Origin: Lysinibacillus piscis | GTDB lineage: Bacteria > Bacillota > Bacilli > Bacillales_A > Planococcaceae | Assembly: GCF_026012395.1 (NCBI RefSeq) | Contig: NZ_BRZA01000002.1 | Coordinates: 62,001 to 126,000, forward strand | DNA: 64,000 nt | Reading direction: 5' to 3' | Shown: one piece after another, positions 8,430-16,581 of the stretch | Layout of the letters: each line of letters opens with the position of its first letter | Position numbering within the stretch: the stretch's first letter is position 1 | Program-made: the position numbers and the translations under genes | Notes under the pieces: model-generated | Databases searched by the model: none | The model's input: only the letters and a program-made list of their open reading frames with translations | Told to the model about the DNA's origin: nothing

Positions 8430-9359
8430 ATGAAGTTATTGTTTATCGTCAATGAAATGGCTGGAAACGGCAAAGGGAAGAAAGTTTGGCATCGTCTACA
8501 GCGAGAACTACAAGTAGCATATGAGCTTGTCTATACACAATATATTGGACATGGGCAAGAGATTGCACAGCGCTGGGGACAGGAAGCCAAAGAAAAATTA
8601 CTCATTGTGGTTGTTGGTGGAGATGGCACAATCCATGAGGTAGTAAGTGGTGTGATACATAATCCGTATGTTGTCATTGGCGTTGTACCTGCTGGCTCTG
8701 GCAATGATTTTGCACGCACTTTTCCAACATTCCAGCAGGCATCACAAATCAACACTTATATAGAAAGAGAGAGGCTAAGTACCTTTATTGATATTGGGAC
8801 GGTTAATTTAGCCGAGCAGCCTCAAATATTTGTCAATAATGCAGGGATTGGCTTTGATGCATTTGTGACGAAAAACATTAATGGCTCTCGATTGAAGGGC
8901 TATTTGAATAAGGTAGGATTAGGAAAGCTCTCCTACGCTGCTGCTGTTATCAACGCATTATTTCATTTTAAAAGCTTTCCTGTAACGATTTATGGGAATA
9001 ATGAGCGATGGACATTTCAGCGTACATGGCTTGTCACGATGTGCAATCAGCCTTATTTTGGTGGAGGCATGAATATTTCACCAATATCTAAGCCAACTGA
9101 TGGGCAGGTTGAAATCGCCATTGTACATGATATTTCACCATGGAAATTATTGTTCGTGTTTGCAACAGTATTTTTTGGCTGGCATACAAAATTTAAGGAA
9201 TTTACGCTTTTACAAGGAGCACATTTTGATATTGTTGTACATGCAAAACATATCGATAGCCATGTGGATGGGAATTATGCTGGTATAGTAGAGCAAGAAA
9301 CAGCAATGCCTTGCGCTATTCAAGAGCAAGCATTGCAAATCATTAAAATGCCCTTGTGA
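8430..9359 (+). CDS. ytlR: Diacylglycerol/lipid kinase family protein (YtlR-like)
   Basis: 309 residues. The DAGK catalytic domain has the nucleotide-binding VVGGDGTIHEVVSG at about residues 55–68 and the second motif VPAGSGNDFAR around 87–97. The C-terminal beta-sandwich (GGGMNISPISKPTDGQVEIAI, then the HVDGNY element) is complete. The family phosphorylates diacylglycerol or related lipid alcohols at the membrane with ATP; which lipid is used here is not determined. It starts 4 bp after the ytlQ-like gene, so the two are translationally linked, and trmB follows 54 bp later. Confidence 0.85.
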   Translation: MKLLFIVNEMAGNGKGKKVWHRLQRELQVAYELVYTQYIGHGQEIAQRWGQEAKEKLLIVVVGGDGTIHEVVSGVIHNPYVVIGVVPAGSGNDFARTFPTFQQASQINTYIERERLSTFIDIGTVNLAEQPQIFVNNAGIGFDAFVTKNINGSRLKGYLNKVGLGKLSYAAAVINALFHFKSFPVTIYGNNERWTFQRTWLVTMCNQPYFGGGMNISPISKPTDGQVEIAIVHDISPWKLLFVFATVFFGWHTKFKEFTLLQGAHFDIVVHAKHIDSHVDGNYAGIVEQETAMPCAIQEQALQIIKMPL

Positions 9360-9413
9360 AATGAATTTGCTATACTAGAGTAGACTTAGTATATGAAGAA
9401 ATGAGGAAACATA

Positions 9414-10052
9414 GTGAGATTAAGAAATAAGCCTTGGGCAGAGGAAATGATTAGTAGCCATCCAGAGGTGATTGTACCAAATCCAGAACAATTTAAAGGC
9501 AATTGGCAAGCTGTTTTTGGCAATCATCAGCCACTACATATCGAGGTAGGAACTGGGAAAGGGCAATTTGTCACAGGGATGGCCTTGCAAAATCCAGAAA
9601 TTAATTATATTGGCATTGAGCTGTATGATAGTGTGATTGTTTGTGCATTGGAGAAGGTTTTAGAGGCAGACTCACCTAGTAATTTACGTTTGCTGAAGGT
9701 CAATGGAGCGGATTTAGAGAAATATTTTACAAAAAACGATGTCGATCGTGTCTATTTGAATTTCTCTGATCCATGGCCAAAAACACGTCATGCGAAGCGC
9801 CGTTTAACACATGAAGGCTTTTTGAAATTATATGAATCGATTTTAGTCGACAATGGGGAAATTCATTTTAAAACAGATAATCGCGGCTTGTTTGAATATT
9901 CATTGATGAGTATGTCTGCATATGGCATGCTTTTAAAGGATGTATCACTCGATTTACATGTCAATATGCCTGAAGACAATGTTATGACTGAATATGAGCA
10001 AAAGTTTTCAGCGAAGGGACAGCCGATTTATCGTTTAGAGTCAAAGTTTTAA
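9414..10052 (+). CDS. trmB: tRNA (guanine-N7-)-methyltransferase TrmB
   Basis: 212 residues from a GTG start behind ATGAGGAAA. It is a SAM-dependent methyltransferase making m7G46 in tRNA. The SAM loop [14 protein letters not shown] is at about 43–56, the acidic motif [17 protein letters not shown] at about 113–130 is the family hallmark that positions guanine, and the C-terminal TEYEQKF is present. Length is typical. It is 20 bp upstream of the ytnP-like gene, the same pairing as in B. subtilis. Confidence 0.94.
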   Translation: MRLRNKPWAEEMISSHPEVIVPNPEQFKGNWQAVFGNHQPLHIEVGTGKGQFVTGMALQNPEINYIGIELYDSVIVCALEKVLEADSPSNLRLLKVNGADLEKYFTKNDVDRVYLNFSDPWPKTRHAKRRLTHEGFLKLYESILVDNGEIHFKTDNRGLFEYSLMSMSAYGMLLKDVSLDLHVNMPEDNVMTEYEQKFSAKGQPIYRLESKF

Positions 10053-10072
10053 CAAAGTAAGGGGATGCTGGG

Positions 10073-10936
10073 ATGGATAAATTACAGTTTCACGACATGA
10101 CAATCACATGGTTAAACGGGGGTGTCACTTGCCTTGATGGGGGTGCAATGTTTGGCGTTGTGCCAAAGCCACTTTGGTCACGAAAATATCCTGTCAATGA
10201 CAACAATCAAATCGAATTACCGACAGAGCCTATGCTAATTCAATATGCAGGGAAAAATTATTTGATTGATACAGGTGTGGGGTTTCGGAAATTAAGTGAT
10301 AAGCAATTGCGTAATTTTGGTGTCACAGAGGAGTCTGCAATCATTGAGAGCTTACAGGAGCTTGGTTTAAAGGCGACGGATATTGATGCTGTACTCATGA
10401 CACATTTACATTTTGACCATGCAGGTGGTTTGACGATGTGGGAGGGGGATGTATTGGTACCAACATTCCCAAATGCCAAAATTTATGTAACACAGCTTGA
10501 ATGGGATGAAATGCGTAACCCGAATATTCGTTCAAAAAACACGTATTGGAAGGAAAATTGGGAGCCTATACAGCACTTAGTCGAAACATATGTCGGTACA
10601 TTGGAGGTAGCTTCTGGTGTGACAATGATTCATACAGGTGGTCACAGTGAGGGACATGCCATTATTAAGTTAACACAAAATGAGGAAGTGTTGATTCATA
10701 TGGCAGATATTATGCCAACACATGCTCATCAAAATCCATTATGGGTACTAGCTTATGACGATTATCCAATGACAAGTGTTTTTGCTAAGGAGCGTTTAAT
10801 GAAAGAGGCTTTGACGAATGGCTATCGCTTTATTTTTTACCATGATGCCTATTACCGTATGATTAAATGGGATGAAACAGGTAAAAATATTGTGGACAAG
10901 CTAGAGCGCAGTAAAAAGGCGACGATTACTTTTTAA
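10073..10936 (+). CDS. ytnP: Metallo-beta-lactamase-fold hydrolase, YtnP lactonase-like
   Basis: 287 residues. The metal-binding signature HLHFDHAGG is at 111–119, with further ligands likely in HTGGHSEGHAI and in MADIMPTHAH. The layout matches YtnP and AHL-lactonase-like enzymes of the MBL superfamily, for which B. subtilis YtnP was reported to interfere with Streptomyces signalling. Whether the substrate here is a lactone is inferred from that homology only. It ends in a strong terminator, closing the ytlQ–ytnP cluster. Confidence 0.85.
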   Translation: MDKLQFHDMTITWLNGGVTCLDGGAMFGVVPKPLWSRKYPVNDNNQIELPTEPMLIQYAGKNYLIDTGVGFRKLSDKQLRNFGVTEESAIIESLQELGLKATDIDAVLMTHLHFDHAGGLTMWEGDVLVPTFPNAKIYVTQLEWDEMRNPNIRSKNTYWKENWEPIQHLVETYVGTLEVASGVTMIHTGGHSEGHAIIKLTQNEEVLIHMADIMPTHAHQNPLWVLAYDDYPMTSVFAKERLMKEALTNGYRFIFYHDAYYRMIKWDETGKNIVDKLERSKKATITF

Positions 10937-10940
10937 ATGA

Positions 10941-10979
10941 AAAAACGTGTGAAACCTTCAACGGTGTTCACACGTTTTT
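10941..10979 (+). terminator. Intrinsic terminator after ytnP
   Basis: A perfect 13-bp stem AAAAACGTGTGAA / TTCACACGTTTTT (arms 10941–10953 and 10967–10979). It can work on both strands. Confidence 0.9.
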
Positions 10980-11037
10980 CTATGTAAAGTATGTTACACT
11001 AAAAAAATACTATATTATAAAAGAGAGTTGAATAAAT

Positions 11038-12264
11038 ATGGCAACAGCACAACCATTTTTACCAATATTATTAGGATCAGATATGAATGCTTATGGTATG
11101 GCACGTTCATTTTACGAGGCATATGGCATTAGACCAATTGTATTAGGACGCTCCCATTTAACAGCTACACAGGATAGTCATATTTTAGATTTCCAAGAGA
11201 TTGACCGTTTGAATGAGCAAGAGGTCTTTGTGCCTGCGATGATTGAGGTGGCAAAAAAATATAGCAATCAAAAACTACTGCTATTAGCTTGTGGAGATGA
11301 TTATGCAAAGCTGATTATTAAAAACAAGCCCGCATTACAGGAATATTTTACAGTACCTTATATTGATGAGTCATTAATGGACGAAATTTTATTAAAAGAA
11401 AACTTTTATAAAATGTGTGATCAATATCATTTTAAATACCCAGGTACAACAACAGTAACGGCTGACAACTATGAAAATTTCACACCACCATTTGCCTATC
11501 CTATTATTTTAAAGGCATCAAACTCTGTAGAATATTGGGCATGTAAGTTCCCAGGGAAGAAAAAAGTATTTGTGGCACATGATGAAGCCGAAAAAACAGC
11601 CATTTTAAAGGCGATTTACAGCTCCACTTATCAGGATACAATGATTATTCAAGAGTTTATTCCTGGCGATGATTCTTATATGCGTGTATTAAATGCGTAT
11701 GTTGGTAAGGATGGCAAAGTGAAGCTAATGTGTCTAGGGAATCCGATTCTAGAGGAGCATTCTCCAGAGGGCATTGGTAGTTATGCAGCGATCGTTACAA
11801 CGTATGATAAGGAATTAATGGATCGTGTACGTTTCTTCTTAGAGGATATTGGCTATACAGGCTTTGCGAATTTTGATATGAAATACGATATTCGTGATAA
11901 ACAATATAAGCTGTTTGAAATCAATTTGCGCAATGGGCGTTCTAGCTATTATGTAACGGCTAGTGGGCATAATTTAATGAAATATGTAGCGGATGACCAT
12001 ATGTTGAATATTGAACAAGAAACAACATATGTGGAAAATAAGCATTTGTGGATGATTATTCCAAAAGGTGTGTTATTTAAATATGCATCCAATGAAAAAT
12101 TGAAATTAGAGGCACAAAAATTAATTCGTGAAGGTAACTATACAAACTCCCTTTACTTTAATGAGGATATGAATGCCAAACGTTGGGTGAAGCTCACATT
12201 AAATAACTTAAATTATTACCGAAAATATAAGAAATACTTTAATAATAAAGGTTTATCTGAATAA
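11038..12264 (+). CDS. ATP-grasp carboxylate–amine ligase, possible D-aspartate ligase
   Basis: 408 residues. The N-terminal part (LGSDMNAYGMARSFYEAYG) is the pre-ATP-grasp domain. The central region has YPIILKASNSVEYW and IIQEFIPGDDSYMRVLNAYV for nucleotide binding, and FANFDMKYD...KLFEINLRNGRSSYYV (about 278–310) carries the acidic metal ligands and the E-I-N-x-R signature. Size and order match COG3919 ligases such as the ~410-residue D-aspartate ligase of Enterococcus faecium, which activates D-Asp for attachment to the lysine of wall precursors. Lysinibacillus wall is of the L-Lys–D-Asp type, so that role is attractive but inferred. No racemase gene is adjacent. Single-gene unit with its own terminator. 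Confidence 0.75.
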   Translation: MATAQPFLPILLGSDMNAYGMARSFYEAYGIRPIVLGRSHLTATQDSHILDFQEIDRLNEQEVFVPAMIEVAKKYSNQKLLLLACGDDYAKLIIKNKPALQEYFTVPYIDESLMDEILLKENFYKMCDQYHFKYPGTTTVTADNYENFTPPFAYPIILKASNSVEYWACKFPGKKKVFVAHDEAEKTAILKAIYSSTYQDTMIIQEFIPGDDSYMRVLNAYVGKDGKVKLMCLGNPILEEHSPEGIGSYAAIVTTYDKELMDRVRFFLEDIGYTGFANFDMKYDIRDKQYKLFEINLRNGRSSYYVTASGHNLMKYVADDHMLNIEQETTYVENKHLWMIIPKGVLFKYASNEKLKLEAQKLIREGNYTNSLYFNEDMNAKRWVKLTLNNLNYYRKYKKYFNNKGLSE

Positions 12265-12265
12265 C

Positions 12266-12298
12266 AAAAGGAGCGATTTTATCAGTCGCTCCTTTTTT
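12266..12298 (+). terminator. Bidirectional terminator after the ATP-grasp gene
   Basis: An 11-bp stem AAAAGGAGCGA / TCGCTCCTTTT is followed by further T. It lies between convergent genes. Confidence 0.9.
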
Positions 12299-12306
12299 CG
12301 TACGTC

Positions 12307-12621
12307 CTATACTTCCACTAATTCTACAACCACACCCGAACGAGCATCTGCCGCAAATTCAAATGTTTGCATCTCCCCTTCGTGCATACGGGAAATACCG
12401 CCACGATAAACAGGTGTTGTGATAATACCATTTGAAAAATCCTCTGTTTTCATATAAATCCAAGAGCCATCAATCGGCGCTTCTTTTTTAAATTCTTTTT
12501 TTATATTTTCAAGTACTTGTCCTGCTGGGGCATATGGGGAAACTTTTGCGCTTGCTTCTTTAATAATGACTGCTGTAGCTAAGCCAGTGGCAACACCGAT
12601 TAAAAAATCACGTAATTTCAT
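12307..12621 (-). CDS. Small membrane-anchored PepSY-like protein (YtzB-like)
   Basis: 104 residues from the ATG at 12621, behind AAAGGAGGAAA; an upstream ATG in frame lies before that ribosome site. An N-terminal hydrophobic stretch (FLIGVATGLATAVIIKEA) is followed by a small domain (VLENIKKEFKKEAPIDGSWIYM...VVVELVEV) with the look of a PepSY module. B. subtilis has a similar small gene, ytzB, at this place opposite ytoP. The function is unknown; it would face the outside if the N-terminus is an anchor. Confidence 0.65.
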   Translation of the reverse strand: MKLRDFLIGVATGLATAVIIKEASAKVSPYAPAGQVLENIKKEFKKEAPIDGSWIYMKTEDFSNGIITTPVYRGGISRMHEGEMQTFEFAADARSGVVVELVEV

Positions 12622-12775
12622 ATTATTTTCCTCCTTTTTCGATAGTTTCATTTTAACATAGGATGGGAAAAAAATGCATCTGCATACATTAAGACTTTAC
12701 GAATATTTCGATTTAAGAAATAATTTGTGCTACAATGAAGATGAGTATATTTCACTGTAAGAGGAGAGAGACAAC

Positions 12776-13852
12776 TTGAATCAAGAGACATTACAATTAT
12801 TTAAAACGTTAACAGAGCTACCAGGTGCTCCAGGTAATGAACATGCAGTACGTGCTTTTATGCGTACAGAACTTGCAAAATATTCAGATGAAGTGATTCA
12901 AGATAATTTAGGTGGTATTTTTGGTGTGAAGCATAGTGAAGCAGAAGATGCGCCTAAAATTTTAGTAGCAGGGCATATGGATGAAGTAGCCTTTATGGTG
13001 ACATCAATTACAGATAACGGTATGCTTCGCTTTCAGCCACTTGGTGGTTGGTGGAATCAGGTCATGCTTGCACAACGTGTTGATGTATATACGAAAAATG
13101 GCGCTATTCCAGGTGTGATTGCTTCTATTCCACCGCATTTATTGACAGATGCAGAGCGTGCAAAGCCAATGGAAATCAATAATATGCTGATTGATGTTGG
13201 GGCAGATAGTAAGGAAGATGCTATCGCAATAGGTGTACGTCCTGGTCAATCGATTATTCCAGTATGTCCGTTTACACCAATGGCAAATTCGAAAAAAATT
13301 ATGGCAAAAGCGTGGGACAATCGCTATGGCTGTGGATTGGCGATTGAGCTAATGAAAGAAGTACAGCATGAAAAATTAGCTGCACATCTTTATTCAGGTG
13401 CAAATGTTATGGAGGAAGTTGGGCTACGTGGCGCAAAAGTATCTGCTAATATGATTCAGCCTGATTTATTTTTCGCCTTAGATGCATCACCAGCAAATGA
13501 TACATCAGGAGATAAAAATCAATTTGGACAGCTTGGTCAAGGAACATTACTGCGTATTTTAGATCGCTCAATGGTCACACATCGTGGTATGCGTGAATTT
13601 ATTTTAGATACAGCAGAAACAAATAATATTCCATATCAATATTTCGTATCACAAGGTGGCACAGATGCAGGACGTGTGCATACGGCGAATGATGGCGTAC
13701 CAAGTGCTGTAGTCGGTATTTGCTCACGCTATATTCATACAGCAGCTTCGATTATTCATATTGATGACTATGCTGCTGCGAAAGCACTCATTGTAGAATT
13801 AGTGAAACAAGCAAATCGCTCGACATTAGAGACGATTCACGCTAATGTATAA
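12776..13852 (+). CDS. ytoP: M42 family metallo-aminopeptidase (glutamyl aminopeptidase type)
   Basis: 358 residues from a TTG start placed 8 nt after GAGGAGAGAG. It is a cytosolic di-metal tetrahedral aminopeptidase of family M42. Ligand motifs are [11 protein letters not shown] (His and Asp near residue 66), [11 protein letters not shown] (bridging Asp near 182), [11 protein letters not shown] (Glu general base), FALDAS and the late [11 protein letters not shown]. All catalytic residues expected for the family are present. It is followed directly by a terminator whose hairpin is located at the start of the next open frame. Confidence 0.92.
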   Translation: MNQETLQLFKTLTELPGAPGNEHAVRAFMRTELAKYSDEVIQDNLGGIFGVKHSEAEDAPKILVAGHMDEVAFMVTSITDNGMLRFQPLGGWWNQVMLAQRVDVYTKNGAIPGVIASIPPHLLTDAERAKPMEINNMLIDVGADSKEDAIAIGVRPGQSIIPVCPFTPMANSKKIMAKAWDNRYGCGLAIELMKEVQHEKLAAHLYSGANVMEEVGLRGAKVSANMIQPDLFFALDASPANDTSGDKNQFGQLGQGTLLRILDRSMVTHRGMREFILDTAETNNIPYQYFVSQGGTDAGRVHTANDGVPSAVVGICSRYIHTAASIIHIDDYAAAKALIVELVKQANRSTLETIHANV

Positions 13853-13862
13853 AATAAATGGG

Positions 13863-13891
13863 AAGATGCCTGTTAAAAAGGCATCTTTTTC
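13863..13891 (+). terminator. Intrinsic terminator after ytoP
   Basis: An 8-bp stem AAGATGCC / GGCATCTT with TTTT behind it, 11 bp after the stop of the aminopeptidase gene. Confidence 0.75.
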
Positions 13892-13911
13892 TATGTGAAA
13901 AGAGGTATGGA

Positions 13912-14454
13912 ATGATGAAAATCGCAATTGGTACAACAAATAAAGCAAAAATTGCTGCGGTTGAGACAGTAGCCAATGACTATTTGGAACAACCTAGCTA
14001 CACATATGTAAAGGCGGCTTCACAAGTAGCAAATCAACCGATGACACATGAAGAGACACGACTAGGCGCTATTCATCGTGCAAAAAATACATTGCAGGCA
14101 GTGGATGTACAATTAGCATTCGGCTTAGAGGGTGGCATCACAGAAATAGAAGGGGCTATGTACGTTTGTAATTGGGGAGCTCTTGTTACAGCAGATGGGG
14201 ATGTTTTTACAGCAGCAGGGGCGCAAATTTTACTACCAGAGGAAATTGCCCAGGAAATACGGAATGGTAAGGAATTAGGACCTGTGATGAACGACTATAC
14301 ACAGCGTCAAGATATTCGTCAAAATGAAGGAGCAATAGGTATTTTTACACATGGGCTAATAAATCGTCAGCAAATGTTTGAACATATTGTTAAATTGCTT
14401 ATTGGTCAATATTTCTACACAGTTGCACAGAAAGGGAAAAAACATCATGTATAA
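13912..14454 (+). CDS. DUF84 family inosine/xanthosine triphosphatase-like protein
   Basis: 180 residues from the ATG pair at 13912/13915, just behind AAAGAGG; an earlier in-frame ATG at 13858 would translate through the terminator and is rejected. IAIGTTNKAKIAAVE at the N-terminus is the nucleotide-binding SxNxxK-like motif of the ITPase/YjjX fold, and FGLEGGITEIEGAMYVCNWGAL is the conserved central motif. Family members such as YjjX hydrolyse ITP and XTP to keep deaminated purines out of nucleic acids. Its end overlaps the next gene's start by 8 bp, indicating coupling. Confidence 0.8.
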   Translation: MMKIAIGTTNKAKIAAVETVANDYLEQPSYTYVKAASQVANQPMTHEETRLGAIHRAKNTLQAVDVQLAFGLEGGITEIEGAMYVCNWGALVTADGDVFTAAGAQILLPEEIAQEIRNGKELGPVMNDYTQRQDIRQNEGAIGIFTHGLINRQQMFEHIVKLLIGQYFYTVAQKGKKHHV

Positions 14455-14962
14455 ATGGTTAAAATCTTGTAGTTTACTCATTTTACTAATCATCCTCTCA
14501 GCCTGCACACAATCGGTTGAGGAGCAATTTCAAGATGGGCTTCAGCCAATAGAAACGACATTGACTGAAAAACCAGCAAAATCAACAAACACGATTGGCA
14601 ATATCCAATTATATTTACCTGCTAATTTTAAAGTAGAAGATAGTTCAGATGAATACAATATGATCATTACAAAAGGTGGAGAAGATTATATTCTTTTTAT
14701 TAATGATCGTGAAAAAGAGGATAGTCAATTGTATTATCAGTTATTGAAAGAAGATAGTACAAAAACAATTGTGAAAGAGCAAACATATGAAAATGAGGAC
14801 ACATTTAGCTTTATTGCCATTGTCAAAACAGCTAAAGAAGATGAGTTTGAATTAATTGTCAGCAGTGGTGGTATTAAAATGACAACCATTTCTCCAACTA
14901 AGCATGTAGAGGATAACTTGCTAGAGATGGCGAAAATTGTTCATTCTGTTCATCTTCAATAG
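14447..14962 (+). CDS. Putative lipoprotein
   Basis: 171 residues starting inside the last codons of the DUF84 gene. It has a short basic tip, a hydrophobic core (SLLILLIILS) and the lipobox LSAC, so it should be lipidated on that cysteine and held on the outer face of the membrane. The rest shows no motif I recognise; NIQLYLPANFKVEDSSDEYNM and repeated acidic segments suggest a small soluble domain. In B. subtilis the ytoP–ytpQ interval carries the thioredoxin-like ytpP; this lipoprotein occupies that place instead. Confidence 0.75.
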   Translation: MYKWLKSCSLLILLIILSACTQSVEEQFQDGLQPIETTLTEKPAKSTNTIGNIQLYLPANFKVEDSSDEYNMIITKGGEDYILFINDREKEDSQLYYQLLKEDSTKTIVKEQTYENEDTFSFIAIVKTAKEDEFELIVSSGGIKMTTISPTKHVEDNLLEMAKIVHSVHLQ

Positions 14963-14983
14963 GACGAAAGGATGTGTTAATGG

Positions 14984-15808
14984 ATGAAACAAATAAAATC
15001 TGAGCAGCTTGTTGCTTTGTTAAAACAACAATTAACAGAGGACATATTTGATTTTGCTTTTGATAAAAAGCATGATAAATTACGCTTGAATCATAAAAAA
15101 ATTGGTAAGGGCATGGAGCTATCATTGCCAGGGATTGTAGCGAAATATAATGATAAACAAGAAGCGGCGATTCAAGAGGTCGTTTATACAATTGAACAAA
15201 CATTTCAAGCAATGGAAAGAGAGCAAGAGCAGGGATTTCAAGCAACAACACAAATTTTCCCTGTGATTCGTGCGACATCCTATCCACGTATCTCCAAAGA
15301 AGGACATGCCTTCATTACAACAGAGCATACAGCCGAAACACGTATTTTTTATGCGCTTGATTTAGGAAAAACCTATCGTTTTATTGATGAATCCATGTTA
15401 GAGGCATTACAATTAACAGTGGAACAAATCCGTGAAATGGCTCGTTTTTCTGTGAAGCAGCTACCGACTACAACGAAGCAGGATGAGGTAGCAGGCAATA
15501 TTTTTTATTTCGTTAATGTCAATGATGGCTATGATGCAAGTCGTATTTTAAACGACAGCTTTTTGAAGGCGATGTCTCAAAAAATTGAAGGGGATATGAC
15601 GGTATCTGTGCCGCATCAGGACGTTTTAATTATAGGTGATATTCGAAATGAAACAGGGTATGATGTATTAGCACAGATGACGATGCATTTCTTTACAGTG
15701 GGTATGGTACCGATTACGTCATTATCATTTGTTTATGAAGATGGTGAGCTAGAGCCAATCTTTATTCTAGCCAAAAACAGAGTGAAAAAGGAGCAAGAAA
15801 AGAAATGA
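14984..15808 (+). CDS. ytpQ: DUF1444 family protein (YtpQ)
   Basis: 274 residues, soluble, no membrane segment. Recognised by length and by position next to ytpR, with conserved-looking segments IFPVIRATSYPRISKEG, YFVNVNDGYDASRILNDSFL and MTMHFFTVGMVPITSLSF. No catalytic motif is evident and the family has no established function that I know of. The stop overlaps the start of the next gene as ATGA, so it is translated in a chain with ytpR. Confidence 0.85.
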   Translation: MKQIKSEQLVALLKQQLTEDIFDFAFDKKHDKLRLNHKKIGKGMELSLPGIVAKYNDKQEAAIQEVVYTIEQTFQAMEREQEQGFQATTQIFPVIRATSYPRISKEGHAFITTEHTAETRIFYALDLGKTYRFIDESMLEALQLTVEQIREMARFSVKQLPTTTKQDEVAGNIFYFVNVNDGYDASRILNDSFLKAMSQKIEGDMTVSVPHQDVLIIGDIRNETGYDVLAQMTMHFFTVGMVPITSLSFVYEDGELEPIFILAKNRVKKEQEKK

Positions 15809-16419
15809 ATGTATTTTACAATAAAGCACATGTAGGCGATGTTTTACTTGTACAATTAGCAACAGAGCCAATCGTCAAAACAGAGGTAGAGCGTGTAGGA
15901 GACATTGCTATTTTAAAAGAAGCACAAACAGGTGAAATCAAAGCGTTTAACTTATTTAATGCGAGTAGCTATGTGCAAACAGATGTACAAGGTTTAGTTG
16001 AAATGACACCAGAGCTAGTGGCACAAGTGGAAGCGGCGATTGCAAAAAATGGTGCTGTGATTAGCCTTGATGTAGACTTCTCCCCAAAATTCGTTGTGGG
16101 CTATGTAGAAACAAAAGAGAAACATCCAAATGCGGATAAATTAAGCGTTTGTACAGTCAATGTTGGTGAAGAAACATTACAAATTGTTTGTGGTGCACCA
16201 AATGTTGAGGCTGGGCAAAAAGTTGTAGTAGCGAAAATTGGTGCTGTTATGCCTTCTGGAATGCTGATTAAGGCTGGAAACTTACGTGGTGTCGATTCTT
16301 TCGGTATGTTATGCTCGGCACGCGAATTGGAGATTCCGAATGCGCCATCTGAAAAAGGTATTTTAGTGCTAGCAGAGGATGCCGTAGTGGGTAGTCCATT
16401 TGAAACACCAAGTCGCTAA
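15805..16419 (+). CDS. ytpR: YtpR-like protein with C-terminal tRNA-binding (EMAP/CsaA-like) domain
   Basis: 204 residues. The N-terminal ~90 residues form the DUF4479 module. The C-terminal part (KFVVGYVETKEKHPNADKLSV..., VCGAPNVEAGQKVVVAKIGAVMPSGM..., GMLCSARELEI) is the OB-fold tRNA-binding domain also found in PheT, MetG and CsaA. It should bind structured RNA or tRNA; no catalytic function is implied. It overlaps ytpQ by 4 bp, and a long hairpin terminator follows. Confidence 0.88.
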   Translation: MNVFYNKAHVGDVLLVQLATEPIVKTEVERVGDIAILKEAQTGEIKAFNLFNASSYVQTDVQGLVEMTPELVAQVEAAIAKNGAVISLDVDFSPKFVVGYVETKEKHPNADKLSVCTVNVGEETLQIVCGAPNVEAGQKVVVAKIGAVMPSGMLIKAGNLRGVDSFGMLCSARELEIPNAPSEKGILVLAEDAVVGSPFETPSR

Positions 16420-16423
16420 TTTG

Positions 16424-16467
16424 AAAATCGTCATGTCTATCAATTCGTTGATAGTGTGGCGATTTTT
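16424..16467 (+). terminator. Intrinsic terminator after ytpR
   Basis: A long, slightly wobbling hairpin: AAAATCGTCATGTCTATCAA on the left pairs across a TTCG loop with the right arm, followed by T6. Confidence 0.85.
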
Positions 16468-16581
16468 TGTTGCGAATCCATCGCTAAATAGAAGTTTCTG
16501 ATACGTTTTTATGGTATGCTTTTAGAGATAGCCTCTCGCTATTTAGCTAACATGAAGTGTATGAGAAATGAGTGAAGTAAC

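Noticed and set aside
13858-13911. N-terminal extension of the DUF84 protein
   Set aside because: It would be translated from the ytoP terminator hairpin; the start at 13912 has its own ribosome site.
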